NCBI GenBank assembly: GCA_905205975.1
Contig: CAJLFQ010000019.1
Location: 1-34,284 of the forward strand
DNA from: an uncultured Eubacteriales bacterium
GTDB lineage: Bacteria; Bacillota; Clostridia; Oscillospirales; QAMX01
Length of the DNA: 34,284 nucleotides
Reading direction: 5' to 3'
Shown here: positions 1-7,762 of the stretch, in pieces
Numbering within the stretch: the stretch's first letter is position 1
Layout: each line of letters begins with the position of its first letter
Made by a program: the position numbers and the translations under genes
Notes under the pieces: model-generated
Database searches by the model: none
The model's input: the letters and a program-made list of their open reading frames with translations, nothing else
What the model was told of the DNA's origin: nothing

Positions 1-68
1 TCTGCGACCTCTACCATGAATATATCGACCCGCATTTCTATATGCCCGCCGAAGAAATTCAGCCGTAA
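1..68 (+). CDS. C-terminal end of an unrecognised protein (partial)
   Basis: An open frame enters from the left edge and ends at a TAA at 66-68. The 21 visible residues end in FYMPAEEIQP, which I do not recognise. A clear hairpin terminator follows about 40 bases later, so this is the last gene of its transcription unit. The fragment is too short to say whether it belongs with the ethanolamine permease downstream. Confidence 0.55.
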   Translation, partial: CDLYHEYIDPHFYMPAEEIQP

Positions 69-108
69 ACAAGACGATTTTGTTCAGCCGTCGCACCCAT
101 CGGTCTCC

Positions 109-139
109 GGAACCGGGCGGAAACGCCCGGTTCCTTTCT
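109..139 (+). terminator. Rho-independent terminator after the first gene
   Basis: A perfect 11-bp stem (GGAACCGGGCG pairing with CGCCCGGTTCC) closes on a GAAA tetraloop and is followed by TTTCTG. The stem is strong but the T run is short. It separates the partial upstream gene from the permease gene. Confidence 0.75.
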
Positions 140-191
140 GAAACAGGCGAATTCAACAAACGGAGGAAGAGCCGCAGGGCTCACGGAAAAC

Positions 192-1358
192 ATGGGATTC
201 TCTTTTCCAAATGAAATCACAGCGACGACCGTCATCATGAGCGTCATGGCGGTTTTTGTGCTGGTCGGAACGGTTGACCGCCTGCTGGGCAACCGCTTCG
301 GCTACGGCGAAGAATTCGAAAAAGGCGTCAAAACGGTCGGCCCGCTGATGCTGGTCATGGCGGCGACGTATGCCGTTGCCCCTGCGCTGGCCAAAGTGCT
401 GCTGCCGGTCGTCGGACCGATTTACAGACTGTTCGGCGCCGACGCATCGATGTGCGCCGGGACGATTCTGGCCATCGACATGGGCGGCTATCCGCTCGCC
501 ATGGAGATGACGGAGAACGCCGCGCTGGGCAGCTTCAGCGGCATGATCATCGGTTCAACGATGGGCGCCATGATGGTCGGCACGATTCCGCTGGCCATCT
601 CCTACCTGAAGCCGGGCGACAAACGCATCTTCGCATACGGCATCCTCATCGGGATTCTCACCATCCCGCTCGGCTGTATCGCCGGAGGACTGTCCATGGG
701 TCTGGGCATCGGCGTTATTCTGCAAAATCTGCTCCCGCTGCTGGTGCTTGACGGACTGATCGCAGCCGGACTGATCTTCTTGCAGTCGTTTACAGTTCGG
801 TTGTTTACCGCCATTGGAACGGGGATTTCCATGCTGATCGCCGTTCTCTTCGGGCTGGCCGCCGTGCAGTATATGACCGGAATCCGCTTCCCGTTTTTCG
901 GCGATATGCTGACGCTGGAAGAGGGGACGGGCATCAGCCGGCTTGACCGCGGGCTGGCCATCTGCGGTCAGATCGGTTTGATTCTGGCCGGCGCATTTCC
1001 GATGTTCGCATGGCTCAGCAAGCGGCTGAAGCGCCCCATAGCATGGCTCGGCGGAAAAATGGGCGTCAACGATGCGGCAGTCGTCGGGCTGCTTGCCAAT
1101 CAGGCCAACGCGCTGGCCATGCTGAACCTCTTTGACCGCATGGATGAGCGCGGCAAACTCCTGAACATCGCCGCCGCTGTATCCCTCTCCTATGTGCTGG
1201 GCGACCACCTGGCATTCGTCGCCGGGGTGGATGCCGGAATGGTCGTGCCTGTGCTGCTCACCAAGCTGACCGCCGGAATGTCCGCCATCATTCTTGCATG
1301 GGTGCTGGCGCCGAAAATCGTCAAACCGGCGCTGCCTGTCATAACCGATTGCAACTGA
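192..1358 (+). CDS. eutH: EutH-type ethanolamine permease
   Basis: This 388-residue integral membrane protein resembles EutH, the permease that brings ethanolamine into the cell as a carbon and nitrogen source. The sequence is hydrophobic throughout, with about ten or eleven membrane segments. Family-like stretches include AIDMGGYPLAMEM near residues 95-107, GSTMGAMMVGTIP near 120, MGVNDAAVVGLLANQANALA near 290 and SYVLGDHLAFVAG near 335. The ATG at 192 is the only start in this frame after the terminator. The nearest good Shine-Dalgarno (GGAGG at 162) is unusually far away, about 25 bases. No other ethanolamine-utilisation gene is visible, so the permease looks isolated here. The family call is confident. 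The substrate is inferred from the family. Confidence 0.88.
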   Translation: MGFSFPNEITATTVIMSVMAVFVLVGTVDRLLGNRFGYGEEFEKGVKTVGPLMLVMAATYAVAPALAKVLLPVVGPIYRLFGADASMCAGTILAIDMGGYPLAMEMTENAALGSFSGMIIGSTMGAMMVGTIPLAISYLKPGDKRIFAYGILIGILTIPLGCIAGGLSMGLGIGVILQNLLPLLVLDGLIAAGLIFLQSFTVRLFTAIGTGISMLIAVLFGLAAVQYMTGIRFPFFGDMLTLEEGTGISRLDRGLAICGQIGLILAGAFPMFAWLSKRLKRPIAWLGGKMGVNDAAVVGLLANQANALAMLNLFDRMDERGKLLNIAAAVSLSYVLGDHLAFVAGVDAGMVVPVLLTKLTAGMSAIILAWVLAPKIVKPALPVITDCN

Positions 1359-1361
1359 AAA

Positions 1362-1403
1362 AGAAGCAGTCCGCAGGTGTTAAACACCCGCGGACTGCTT
1401 TTC
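1362..1403. terminator. Bidirectional terminator between convergent genes
   Basis: A 10-bp stem, AGCAGTCCGC (1365-1374) pairing with GCGGACTGCT (1390-1399), is extended inside by GGTGT/ACACC. It is flanked by an A-rich run on the left and TTTT on the right. It can therefore end transcripts of the plus-strand permease and of the minus-strand glycosidase unit. Confidence 0.85.
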
Positions 1404-1434
1404 TGATGTCAGATATGCTTTTGCAAAGCGCCGG

Positions 1435-2790
1435 TTATGCTTCTGCGGGCAGAACCCGAATCAGCATCGCAGAGTCGAGCGGCATCCGGAAGGAAAGCAC
1501 ATATTCGGCGGCATTCGGAGAAAGCAGCTCCTCTTTGACCACCTCGTCGTCGTGATCCGCATCGAGCAGCGAGAAAATCACGCGCGCCCCCTTCGGATAG
1601 TCCGCGTGCTTCAGCGTCAGCGAGACGTCTTTTGCCGGTTTTGTGTCGTCATCGTCAAAATAGGCCGCAAGAATCGCCGCTTCACCGCCGTTTTTCGCCG
1701 CGCAGAGCGTCAGCTCCGGACAGTCGCTTTCAACGGCGGCTGCTTCACCCAGCTGATACAGCGTGTTGAACATCCGGAAAGGGAAGTAGCCCTTCAGCGT
1801 TTCCGACGGCCGGTCGGTGCAGTACATGCCGTTCATCGTGCAGGGGCGCGCGTCGTAGTACATCAGCATGTCCAGCGGCTCCGCCTGGCAGAGGCACATG
1901 GTCGCCGCGATAAACGCCGCGCCCTTGATCGATTTCTCCGTTTTGATCGACCGGAACCAATCGTCGCCCGTCCAGCCGCAGACGTAGTTCCATTCGTTCA
2001 GAATGCTCTCCGTATCCTTGCGTCCGGCCCGGTCGAGGAAATCGCGCGCCTTTTGACAGTCTGCGGCGATTTTGTGCGGATCGTTGGCGTAGATGTGCCA
2101 GGAGAAGAAGTCGAGCGGCGCGTCCAGCGCGAGGAAACGCTCAATCCAGTCCGCGTCCCAGAGCTTTGAAACGGCAGGCCCGCCGATTTTCAGGTGCGGG
2201 AAGCAGGATTTCAGATGACGCGCCGCTACCGTGTAGAGCGCCCGGTATTCCGCAGCCGTACCGCCCCAGCAGCGCTTGTTGTTGGAATCGTCCGGGTCGA
2301 GGTCAGGCTCGTTCCAGATTTCCCAATAGGTGATGTTGTAGTAAAAACCGTCTGACCATCCTTCATTGTAATGACGGATAATGTGCTCGCAGATGACCGC
2401 CCATTTCTGGAAATCCTTCGGCACCAGCGTCCCGTATTTTTTGATGCCGTGTTCGATCTTGGAGCCCAGCCGGTAGAAGACTTTCGTCCCGGCCAGCTGA
2501 ATCACGCGGAGATATTCGTCGGTCATGATGAAGTCATATGACGCCGGGTCATACGCGTCGGCGTCAAAATCGGGGAAGACGGCGGAGATGTCGATGGTAT
2601 GTTCGCCGCCGTAGGTGGCGTAGAAAGAAGCGTCGTGCGTCCGGGCGTAGGGGATCCCGGCAGCGCGGTACGATTCAAGGTTGGAAACGCGCTGATCAAC
2701 GTTGAAACTGTGAACCGGGCCGTTGTTCACGCAGTGCATCGGCTTGACGGCGCCGGTCGAAACGGCCAAATCAACGGAAAGCTGATTCAT
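1435..2790 (-). CDS. Glycoside hydrolase, GH39-like clan A enzyme
   Basis: This 451-residue cytoplasmic protein has no signal peptide. It reads as a TIM-barrel retaining glycosidase resembling GH39 beta-xylosidases. The probable acid/base glutamate lies in WEIWNEPD near residue 160. The probable nucleophile is the glutamate of ILNEWNY near residue 264. GPAVSKL and FFSWHIYAND, between them, are also typical of these barrels. A beta-rich C-terminal domain follows from about residue 355. An AGGAGG just before the ATG supports the start. The gene lies 43 bases downstream of an SGNH hydrolase on the same strand, so the two are probably co-transcribed and act on the same glycan: the hydrolase removes acyl groups and this enzyme removes sugars. 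The clan assignment is firm. The exact family and substrate (xylose-, arabinose- or uronate-containing) are not. Confidence 0.8.
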   Translation of the reverse strand: MNQLSVDLAVSTGAVKPMHCVNNGPVHSFNVDQRVSNLESYRAAGIPYARTHDASFYATYGGEHTIDISAVFPDFDADAYDPASYDFIMTDEYLRVIQLAGTKVFYRLGSKIEHGIKKYGTLVPKDFQKWAVICEHIIRHYNEGWSDGFYYNITYWEIWNEPDLDPDDSNNKRCWGGTAAEYRALYTVAARHLKSCFPHLKIGGPAVSKLWDADWIERFLALDAPLDFFSWHIYANDPHKIAADCQKARDFLDRAGRKDTESILNEWNYVCGWTGDDWFRSIKTEKSIKGAAFIAATMCLCQAEPLDMLMYYDARPCTMNGMYCTDRPSETLKGYFPFRMFNTLYQLGEAAAVESDCPELTLCAAKNGGEAAILAAYFDDDDTKPAKDVSLTLKHADYPKGARVIFSLLDADHDDEVVKEELLSPNAAEYVLSFRMPLDSAMLIRVLPAEA

Positions 2791-2833
2791 GAAGAACCCT
2801 CCTGAAAATGATATTTTGAAAGGGAGCAGCCGC

Positions 2834-3487
2834 TTACAGCGTCTGCAGGAAGCCGATCAGCTTGTCGGCGATTTTGGCGTGCCCCGCATCGTTCGGGTGC
2901 AGGCCGTCCGGCATATAGGCTTCCCGCAGCGCAGGGACGGACGGCTGAATGCCGCTGACACGGAACAGATCGAGGACAGGGACGGCGAAGTCTTCCGCTG
3001 CATCCCGGATGGCCTGCACGTAGGCGCGCAGATTGCCGCTGCGGCGGACGCCGAATTCGTTCATGACGCTGTCTGTTTCGCTGAGACGGTGCGTCGGCGT
3101 CATCACGACGAGCTGCGCAGCGGGATACCGCTCATAGAGCTTTGTAAACAGCAAATGCAGCGCGCCGCAGAAGGTTTCGGATGTCTGGTCGCCCCGCGTG
3201 CCGAACGGCGCGTCGCCGTGACCAAAGTCGTTGGTGCCGCCGAAAACCACGACGACGTCTGCGTCGGGGATCATGCCGTCCACGCGGGAGATGAAATCCT
3301 GGTCGGCGCGGGGATCCGACGGCACCCGCTGCGGCGCAATCCGCGTGCCGCCGATGCCGTAGCCAAATACCTGCGCCCCGGTTTTCTGCCCGAGAACGTT
3401 CCAGAAAGTGTGTTCAATGCTGCTTGTGCCGCAGCCTTCCGTGATACTGTCGCCCAGAAAGGCGATTTTTTTACCTGCCAAATCCAT
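2834..3487 (-). CDS. SGNH/GDSL-family hydrolase (probable esterase)
   Basis: This 217-residue protein carries the SGNH blocks. GDSITEG at residues 13-19 holds the nucleophile serine, GYGIGG near 43 is block II, FGGTNDF near 82-88 is block III, and DGLHPNDAGH near 193-202 holds the catalytic Asp and His. There is no signal peptide, so it is likely cytoplasmic and acts on imported acylated sugars or lipids. A strong AGGAGG precedes the ATG. It is the first gene of a two-gene unit with the GH39-like glycosidase and has its own TTGACA/TATCAT promoter. Family members include carbohydrate acetylesterases and lysophospholipases. The glycosidase partner favours a carbohydrate esterase, which is an inference. 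Confidence 0.85.
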   Translation of the reverse strand: MDLAGKKIAFLGDSITEGCGTSSIEHTFWNVLGQKTGAQVFGYGIGGTRIAPQRVPSDPRADQDFISRVDGMIPDADVVVVFGGTNDFGHGDAPFGTRGDQTSETFCGALHLLFTKLYERYPAAQLVVMTPTHRLSETDSVMNEFGVRRSGNLRAYVQAIRDAAEDFAVPVLDLFRVSGIQPSVPALREAYMPDGLHPNDAGHAKIADKLIGFLQTL

Positions 3488-3535
3488 GGGGCAATCCTCC
3501 TGTCATTCGCTTGCATGCGATATGTCCATGCGGAT

Positions 3536-3564
3536 ATGATAACACGCCGGCGGCCGTCTGTCAA
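3536..3564 (-). promoter_or_regulatory. Sigma-A-type promoter of the SGNH-glycosidase unit
   Basis: On the minus strand there is a TTGACA (3559-3564), a 17-base spacer and a TATCAT (3536-3541), about 50 bases before the SGNH start codon. It is a near-consensus vegetative promoter. Confidence 0.8.
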
Positions 3565-3600
3565 GGCATAGGCGCGCCGAAATATTCGGCTGCAAAAAAC

Positions 3601-3616
3601 GTCGAAACGTGCCGAA
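3601..3616 (+). promoter_or_regulatory. Direct repeat GTCGAA-N4-GCCGAA in a divergent intergenic region
   Basis: GTCGAA (3601-3606), ACGT, then GCCGAA (3611-3616) gives two half-sites with a 10-base period, just behind a run of A. It lies between the two divergent promoters. Similar repeats lie at 5314-5333 and 23738-23757. A regulator site is an inference. Confidence 0.35.
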
Positions 3617-3645
3617 AGGGGGTAGAATTTTTTACAAACAGATGG

Positions 3646-3651
3646 TATAAT
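3646..3651 (+). promoter_or_regulatory. Possible -10 element (TATAAT)
   Basis: A perfect TATAAT lies 60 bases before the membrane-protein gene. The hexamer 17 bases upstream (TAGAAT) is a poor -35, so this promoter would be weak or activator-dependent. The GTCGAA direct repeat lies about 30 bases upstream, where an activator could bind. Confidence 0.45.
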
Positions 3652-3711
3652 CAATCTATCGCAGCCGGTCAGTCCGGCAAACGACTCCGTTTCCCAAGCG
3701 AGGTGCCTCCG

Positions 3712-4284
3712 ATGTCTGCCAAAACCGCGAAGATTCTCCGCATTGTCACGCTGCCGCAGCTGCTTGTATTTGTAATGATCCTGCTCCTGAGAGATCAATA
3801 TCCGAAGGGTCACGCGCTGGCTGCCATCCTGACGCTGAGCATTTTCCCGCTGCTTTCCTATCCGGTCTGCAAGTTTGTTCCGGCGCTTGACAAAGGCGGC
3901 CGCCCGACCCAACGGAAGACGGCCGTGATCTTTGCCGTCGCCGGGTATGCCGCCGGGCTTGTTTTCAGCTTCGCGGCGAACGGCAGCGCGACGGAACAGT
4001 TCGTCTACCTTTGTTACAGCCTCTGCGGCGTTCTGATCGCCGTTTCAACGCGCCTGTTCGGTCTGAAAGCGAGCGGGCACGCCTGCGGCGCGGCGGGGCC
4101 CGCTGTGATTCTGGCGCTCCGGAAAAGCATCTGGTATCTCTTTGGTCTGCTGGCGCTCATCCCCGTTTTTGTGAGTTCGCTTGTGCTGAAGCGCCATACC
4201 AAACGCGAGCTGATTCTCGGCGGGCTGTATGCCTGTATCGCCGGCATCCTGCTCACGCTGGTCATCCCTGTCTCCGCAGTCTGA
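3712..4284 (+). CDS. Small integral membrane protein, possibly PAP2-like
   Basis: The ATG at 3712 gives a 190-residue protein and has a weak AGGTG upstream. The frame is open further upstream but crosses the promoter region. About six hydrophobic segments are visible, near residues 5-23, 32-52, 65-85, 92-112, 138-156 and 163-186. The stretch SGHACGAAGP near residue 120 resembles the serine-x-histidine motif of PAP2-type lipid phosphatases, but I cannot identify the other PAP2 blocks with confidence. The next gene is a lipid kinase, which fits a role in lipid phosphate metabolism. Reading it simply as an uncharacterised membrane protein is equally safe. Confidence 0.7.
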   Translation: MSAKTAKILRIVTLPQLLVFVMILLLRDQYPKGHALAAILTLSIFPLLSYPVCKFVPALDKGGRPTQRKTAVIFAVAGYAAGLVFSFAANGSATEQFVYLCYSLCGVLIAVSTRLFGLKASGHACGAAGPAVILALRKSIWYLFGLLALIPVFVSSLVLKRHTKRELILGGLYACIAGILLTLVIPVSAV

Positions 4285-4339
4285 TGTTCCCCGGCCGACG
4301 GAAGCGGCCGTTTGATATGAGAGGAAGCGACACCGCCCT

Positions 4340-5221
4340 ATGAACTATCAGGTGCTCTATAACCCGCACGCCGGAAACGAACGCGGTCTGGAAGGCACGC
4401 AGAAACTGAGCCATCACCTTCCCGGTGATGTGCTGGTGCATACCGACATCACCACCATTGATGATTACGCCGCCTTTTTCGCCGCGCTCCCGGCGGAAGA
4501 CCGGATTTTAATCAGCGGCGGCGACGGCACGCTGAACCGCTTCATCAACGATACCGCCGGGCTGGACATCCGGCACGATATTTATTACTTCCCCGCAGGC
4601 AGCGGCAACGACTTCTGGAAGGATCTGAACCGCAAACCGGGCGACGCCCCCGTCTGCATCAACGAATACCTGAAGGATCTCCCGAAAGTCGAAATCCAGG
4701 GCAAGTCTTACGCCTTCCTGAACGGCATCGGCTACGGCATCGACGGCTATTGCTGTGAAAAAGGCGACGAACACCGGCAAAAGAGCCGCCGCCGCGTCAA
4801 CTACACAGCCATCGCCCTCCGCGGGCTCCTCGGCGATTTCAAACCGGTCAACGCCGCCGTCACAGTGGACGGCATCCGCCGCACCTATCAGCGCGTCTGG
4901 CTGGCGCCGACGATGCACGGCCGCTTTTTCGGCGGCGGCATGATGCCGACGCCTGCACAGAACCGCACGGCGTTTCCGCGAAAGCTCTCCGTCATGGTCG
5001 CCCACAGCCTGACGGCGCTGAAAGCGCTCTCGCTCTTTCCAACCATGTTCAAAGGCGAGCACGTCCGGTATACGCAGGTCGTCGAAATGATGACCGGACA
5101 GGATATCACCGTCGAATTTGACCGCCCGACACCGCTTCAGGTGGACGGGGAAACCGTCCGCGGCGTCACTTCCTACCATGCGGTGGCGGCCAGCCGCCCT
5201 GCTGCGGCCGTTTGCGTCTAA
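4340..5221 (+). CDS. Diacylglycerol kinase-type lipid kinase
   Basis: This 293-residue soluble protein belongs to the DAGK catalytic-domain family (DgkB/YegS-like), which phosphorylates diacylglycerol or related lipids. It begins with the family pattern YNPHAGN (residues 6-12). The nucleotide-binding GGDGTLNR lies near residues 60-67 and PAGSGNDF near 85-92. LNGIGYGID near 130 and the C-terminal LQVDGE near 266 complete the fold. It follows the membrane protein gene by 55 bases and is probably co-transcribed, then ends at a strong hairpin. In Firmicutes such enzymes recycle diacylglycerol from lipoteichoic acid synthesis. Whether this one does is not visible. Confidence 0.85.
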   Translation: MNYQVLYNPHAGNERGLEGTQKLSHHLPGDVLVHTDITTIDDYAAFFAALPAEDRILISGGDGTLNRFINDTAGLDIRHDIYYFPAGSGNDFWKDLNRKPGDAPVCINEYLKDLPKVEIQGKSYAFLNGIGYGIDGYCCEKGDEHRQKSRRRVNYTAIALRGLLGDFKPVNAAVTVDGIRRTYQRVWLAPTMHGRFFGGGMMPTPAQNRTAFPRKLSVMVAHSLTALKALSLFPTMFKGEHVRYTQVVEMMTGQDITVEFDRPTPLQVDGETVRGVTSYHAVAASRPAAAVCV

Positions 5222-5251
5222 ACATCGTACAACTTTGTGGATGAAACATTT

Positions 5252-5284
5252 CGCCGCCGGTTCATTGAAACCGGCGGCGCTCTG
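5252..5284 (+). terminator. Hairpin terminator after the lipid kinase gene
   Basis: An 11-bp perfect stem (CGCCGCCGGTT with AACCGGCGGCG) has a six-base loop and is followed by CTCTGTTT. The stem is very strong and the T tract poor. It isolates the kinase unit from the surface locus downstream. Confidence 0.7.
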
Positions 5285-5313
5285 TTTGAGAGACTGGAAA
5301 AATAGAAAACAGA

Positions 5314-5333
5314 AAAAGTCGAACCTTGTCGAA
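5314..5333 (+). promoter_or_regulatory. Direct repeat GTCGAA-N4-GTCGAA
   Basis: AAAA precedes GTCGAA (5318-5323), then CCTT, then GTCGAA (5328-5333). It matches 18 of 20 bases of the element at 23738-23757 read on the minus strand. It lies about 160 bases upstream of the surface-locus -35 box. A regulator site is inferred from the recurrence in intergenic DNA. Confidence 0.4.
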
Positions 5334-5432
5334 CGAGAAAAAATCGCACGAAGACGACTGAAAAACAAGCAGGAATGGAATAAAAAGATACAATTACAAA
5401 TAAATAGAATAGAACGCAACAAGTCAAAATTC

Positions 5433-5443
5433 GGGGGGGGGGG
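5433..5443 (+). repeat. Homopolymeric G tract of 11 bases
   Basis: Eleven consecutive G residues sit in an otherwise A-rich spacer, 47 bases upstream of the -35 box of the surface-locus promoter. Such tracts are prone to slipped-strand mispairing and are also hard to sequence, so the length should be treated as approximate. Confidence 0.85.
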
Positions 5444-5490
5444 ACTGGAAAATTTTTATCATAAATTTCTCAGCTGTCACGATTTTGGTA

Positions 5491-5520
5491 TTGACAAACG
5501 CTTTTGGGGTGCAGTATAAT
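5491..5520 (+). promoter_or_regulatory. Strong sigma-A-type promoter of the surface-fibre locus
   Basis: A consensus TTGACA (5491-5496), an 18-base spacer and a consensus TATAAT (5515-5520). The transcript would start near 5527, leaving a leader of about 125 bases with a small CGGGCA/TGCCCG hairpin (5570-5588) before the signal peptidase gene. Confidence 0.88.
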
Positions 5521-5651
5521 ATATTCGCAAGCACGCGCAAACGGAGAAAAGACATTCGTTTTTTTGTACCGGGCAGAATGTTTGCCCGCCAAAATCAGAT
5601 GAAATCAGCGGCATTTGCCAAATTCAAGTAAAGAGGGTCTGCCCGCAGCCT

Positions 5652-6269
5652 ATGAACCGTACCGTCCGTAAAATTCTCAACACGTTCAGCACCGTTTGCG
5701 TCGCGCTGGCGGTCATGCTTGCCGTCCTGCTCGTCGGCGCCCGCATCGTAGGCCTCCGGGTGTTCACCGTGCTGTCCGGCTCTATGGAACCGACCTATCA
5801 CACCGGCGCGTTGATCTACGTCAAAAAGGTCGATCCCGCCGAAATCAAAGCCGGCCAGGTCATCACGTTCATGCTCGACGAAAATACCGTGGCGACGCAC
5901 CGCGTCGTCGGCGTCGTCCCCGATGAAGACGATCCGGCCACCCTCCGCTTCCGCACAAAAGGCGACGCGAACGACGCGGAAGACGGCTCCCTTGTCCACT
6001 ATAAAAACGTCATCGGCACGCCGGTGTTCACGATCCCGTATCTGGGCTACGTCGCCGACTACATCCAGCATCCCCCCGGCATGTACGTTGCGATTTCCGC
6101 AGGCGCCATACTGCTCCTGCTCGTCTTCCTGCCCGACCTCTTCGCCGATGACGGCAAGGCCAAAGGCGAACCGGCACAGGCAGACGCCCCCGCCGGTTCA
6201 AATGCAGACGGCAAACCGGCTGAACCGGACGGCGAATCCGGCGAATCCACAGAAGACAAACCGCAATAA
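5652..6269 (+). CDS. sipW: Signal peptidase I, SipW (ER/archaeal) type
   Basis: This 205-residue membrane protease should cut the signal peptides of the TasA-like proteins encoded just downstream. An N-terminal membrane anchor (about residues 10-33) precedes the active-site box SGSMEP, with nucleophile Ser44. The second catalytic position lies in ATHRVVG, with His83 where ordinary bacterial enzymes have lysine. This is the mark of the SipW/ER type. A second membrane segment (about 138-160) is followed by an acidic Pro/Gly/Glu-rich tail of about 40 residues. In Bacillus the SipW enzyme is dedicated to TasA and TapA. Five TasA-like substrates follow here. The Shine-Dalgarno (AAAGAGGG) is about 14 bases from the ATG, longer than ideal, but no other start lies in frame nearby. 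Confidence 0.9.
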   Translation: MNRTVRKILNTFSTVCVALAVMLAVLLVGARIVGLRVFTVLSGSMEPTYHTGALIYVKKVDPAEIKAGQVITFMLDENTVATHRVVGVVPDEDDPATLRFRTKGDANDAEDGSLVHYKNVIGTPVFTIPYLGYVADYIQHPPGMYVAISAGAILLLLVFLPDLFADDGKAKGEPAQADAPAGSNADGKPAEPDGESGESTEDKPQ

Positions 6270-6302
6270 CCCTGCGCGCCCCATCCCATTCCATCGAGGG
6301 TT

Positions 6303-6326
6303 TGCGCCGGAGAGTCCCCCGGCGCA
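6303..6326 (+). other. Short hairpin between the signal peptidase gene and the first TasA-like gene
   Basis: TGCGCCGG pairs with CCGGCGCA across an 8-base loop, with no T run after it. It may be a processing site or mRNA stabiliser that lets the structural genes be expressed above the peptidase. That role is inferred. Confidence 0.4.
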
Positions 6327-6364
6327 TGAAGATAGTCCCTACAATTAAAGAGGAGGTTTTCACA

Positions 6365-7045
6365 ATGAAAACGAAAAACAAAGCGCTGCTTCTGACGCTG
6401 TGCGCTATGCTGCTTGTCGCCGCATCCATTTTCGGCACGGTTGCATACCTCACGTCGAAGACAGAAAACGTCGTCAACACCTTCACCGTCGGTCAAGTCA
6501 AGATCACGCTTGACGAAGCCAAGGTCGACGCAGACGGTAAGCCGGTTCAGGGCGCAGCCCGCGTCCAGGAAAACGCGTACAAGCTGATCCCGGGCAAAAC
6601 GTACACGAAAGACCCGACCATCCACGTCGACAAAAACAGCGAAGCCTGCTTCATCCGTGCAAAGGTCACGCTGACCAACGCGAATAAATGGGTCGACATC
6701 GCCGCGAAGTACGCCGACAACAAAGTCGAAAACATCATCACCGGCACGGACGACAACATCTGGTGGGTCAGCCAGCCGTCGTTTGACGAAACGGCCAACA
6801 CCGTCACCTACACGTTCGTCTACAAAAACGAACGCCACACCGATGAGCTCGGCAAACGCATCTGGACGAAGGAGGACGGCACGGATCTCGTCCTCTTCAA
6901 TAAAATCGTCATGCCCGGCGAAGTGACCAATGAAGATCTGGCCGGTGTCGCGGACACGAAGATCACCGTCGTCGGCGAAGCGATTCAGGCAGAAGGCTTC
7001 GAAACCGAAGCGGCCGCCTGGGCAGCCTTTGACGCCAAGAAATAA
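6365..7045 (+). CDS. TasA/CalY-like fibre protein 1 (SipW-type signal peptide)
   Basis: The ATG at 6365 follows a perfect GAGGAGG. The 226-residue product has a SipW-dependent signal region: basic start, hydrophobic stretch, then GTVAYLT and NTFTVGQVKITL. This layout is shared with the other four paralogs. The body is a predicted beta-rich secreted domain. Near the C-terminus it carries the family pattern AIQAEGF followed by AAWAAF, which recurs in altered form in all five paralogs. TasA-family proteins polymerise into extracellular fibres in Bacillus biofilms. Polymerisation here is inferred from family and from the SipW partner. Confidence 0.85.
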   Translation: MKTKNKALLLTLCAMLLVAASIFGTVAYLTSKTENVVNTFTVGQVKITLDEAKVDADGKPVQGAARVQENAYKLIPGKTYTKDPTIHVDKNSEACFIRAKVTLTNANKWVDIAAKYADNKVENIITGTDDNIWWVSQPSFDETANTVTYTFVYKNERHTDELGKRIWTKEDGTDLVLFNKIVMPGEVTNEDLAGVADTKITVVGEAIQAEGFETEAAAWAAFDAKK

Positions 7046-7131
7046 CAAAAACCCCCGGCACAGATTCGTCTTTCCGCGCCAACCGGCGCTGAAAAATCTC
7101 TGGTCTTAGCCAGAAGAAAGGAGAAAACACC

Positions 7132-7701
7132 ATGAACACAAAACACAGACGCAGCATCAGCGGCAAGATGTTTGTCACGATGCTGGCAGTTGTCCTTCTG
7201 GTCGGCTGCATCATCGGCGGTACGGTTGCTTGGCTGACGGATAAAACGAATCCCATCACCAACACCTTTACCTACGGCGACATCAATATTACCCTGCAGG
7301 AAACGACAGGTGGGGACTACAAAATCGTCCCGGGCGTCGATATTAGAAAAGACCCGAAGGTGACGGTCAAGAAGGATTCCGAAGCCTGCTGGCTGTTCGT
7401 CAAGGTCGAGGAAAAAGGTACGTTTGTTGCCAATAAGGTGACTTATTCCATTGATGACGGCTGGACGCAGGGCGATGGCACGGAGATCCCGGCAAATGTC
7501 TATTATCGTGCGGTTGCCGCCGTGACGAATGACACCGATTTTGCGGTTCTCAAGGACAACAAGATCTACGTCAGTGAAGAGCTGTCGAAGAGCGATATCC
7601 AGTCTATCTCCGCTCAGCCCAAGCTGACCTTCACGGCTTACGCCGTCCAGAAAGCCGGCATCGACACCGTCGCCGCCGCTTGGGCAAAAGTCAACCCGTA
7701 A
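7132..7701 (+). CDS. TasA/CalY-like fibre protein 2 (SipW-type signal peptide)
   Basis: A 189-residue paralog with a good Shine-Dalgarno (AAAGGAG). After a basic N-terminus and hydrophobic segment it has GGTVAWLTDKT and NTFTYGDINITL, the SipW-type cleavage context. The mature part is short and beta-rich and ends with YAVQKAG and AAAWAKV, the shared C-terminal pattern. It has the same orientation as its neighbours and lies 86 bases after the first paralog, consistent with one operon. Its exact role (major subunit, minor subunit or anchor) cannot be told from sequence. Confidence 0.83.
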   Translation: MNTKHRRSISGKMFVTMLAVVLLVGCIIGGTVAWLTDKTNPITNTFTYGDINITLQETTGGDYKIVPGVDIRKDPKVTVKKDSEACWLFVKVEEKGTFVANKVTYSIDDGWTQGDGTEIPANVYYRAVAAVTNDTDFAVLKDNKIYVSEELSKSDIQSISAQPKLTFTAYAVQKAGIDTVAAAWAKVNP

Positions 7702-7762
7702 CCCCAGCACATAGAAACATGAACTCAGCAAATGAGTCTGAAAATTGAAAGGAAGCCATCAC

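Larger units (their letters stand above)
5285..5490 (+). other. AT-rich spacer upstream of the surface-locus promoter
   Basis: From 5222 to 5651 there is no convincing gene. After the kinase terminator the sequence becomes strongly A-rich, unlike its surroundings. It contains the GTCGAA direct repeat at 5314-5333 and the G tract at 5433-5443, then the promoter at 5491. The A-rich composition suggests curved DNA or regulator binding. Confidence 0.5.

Noticed and set aside
1..1358. An ethanolamine-utilisation operon
   Set aside because: Only the EutH-type permease is visible. The partial gene before it is separated by a terminator, and no ammonia-lyase or shell gene is present in the window.
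4508..5422. Minus-strand open frame of 304 codons opposite the lipid kinase
   Set aside because: It covers the kinase gene and its terminator in antisense and has no motif support.
5527..5651. Cyclic-di-GMP (GEMM) or other riboswitch in the leader of the surface locus
   Set aside because: The leader has CACGCGCAAACGG and a small hairpin, but the conserved GEMM core and its receptor loop are not present. No other known aptamer could be matched by eye.
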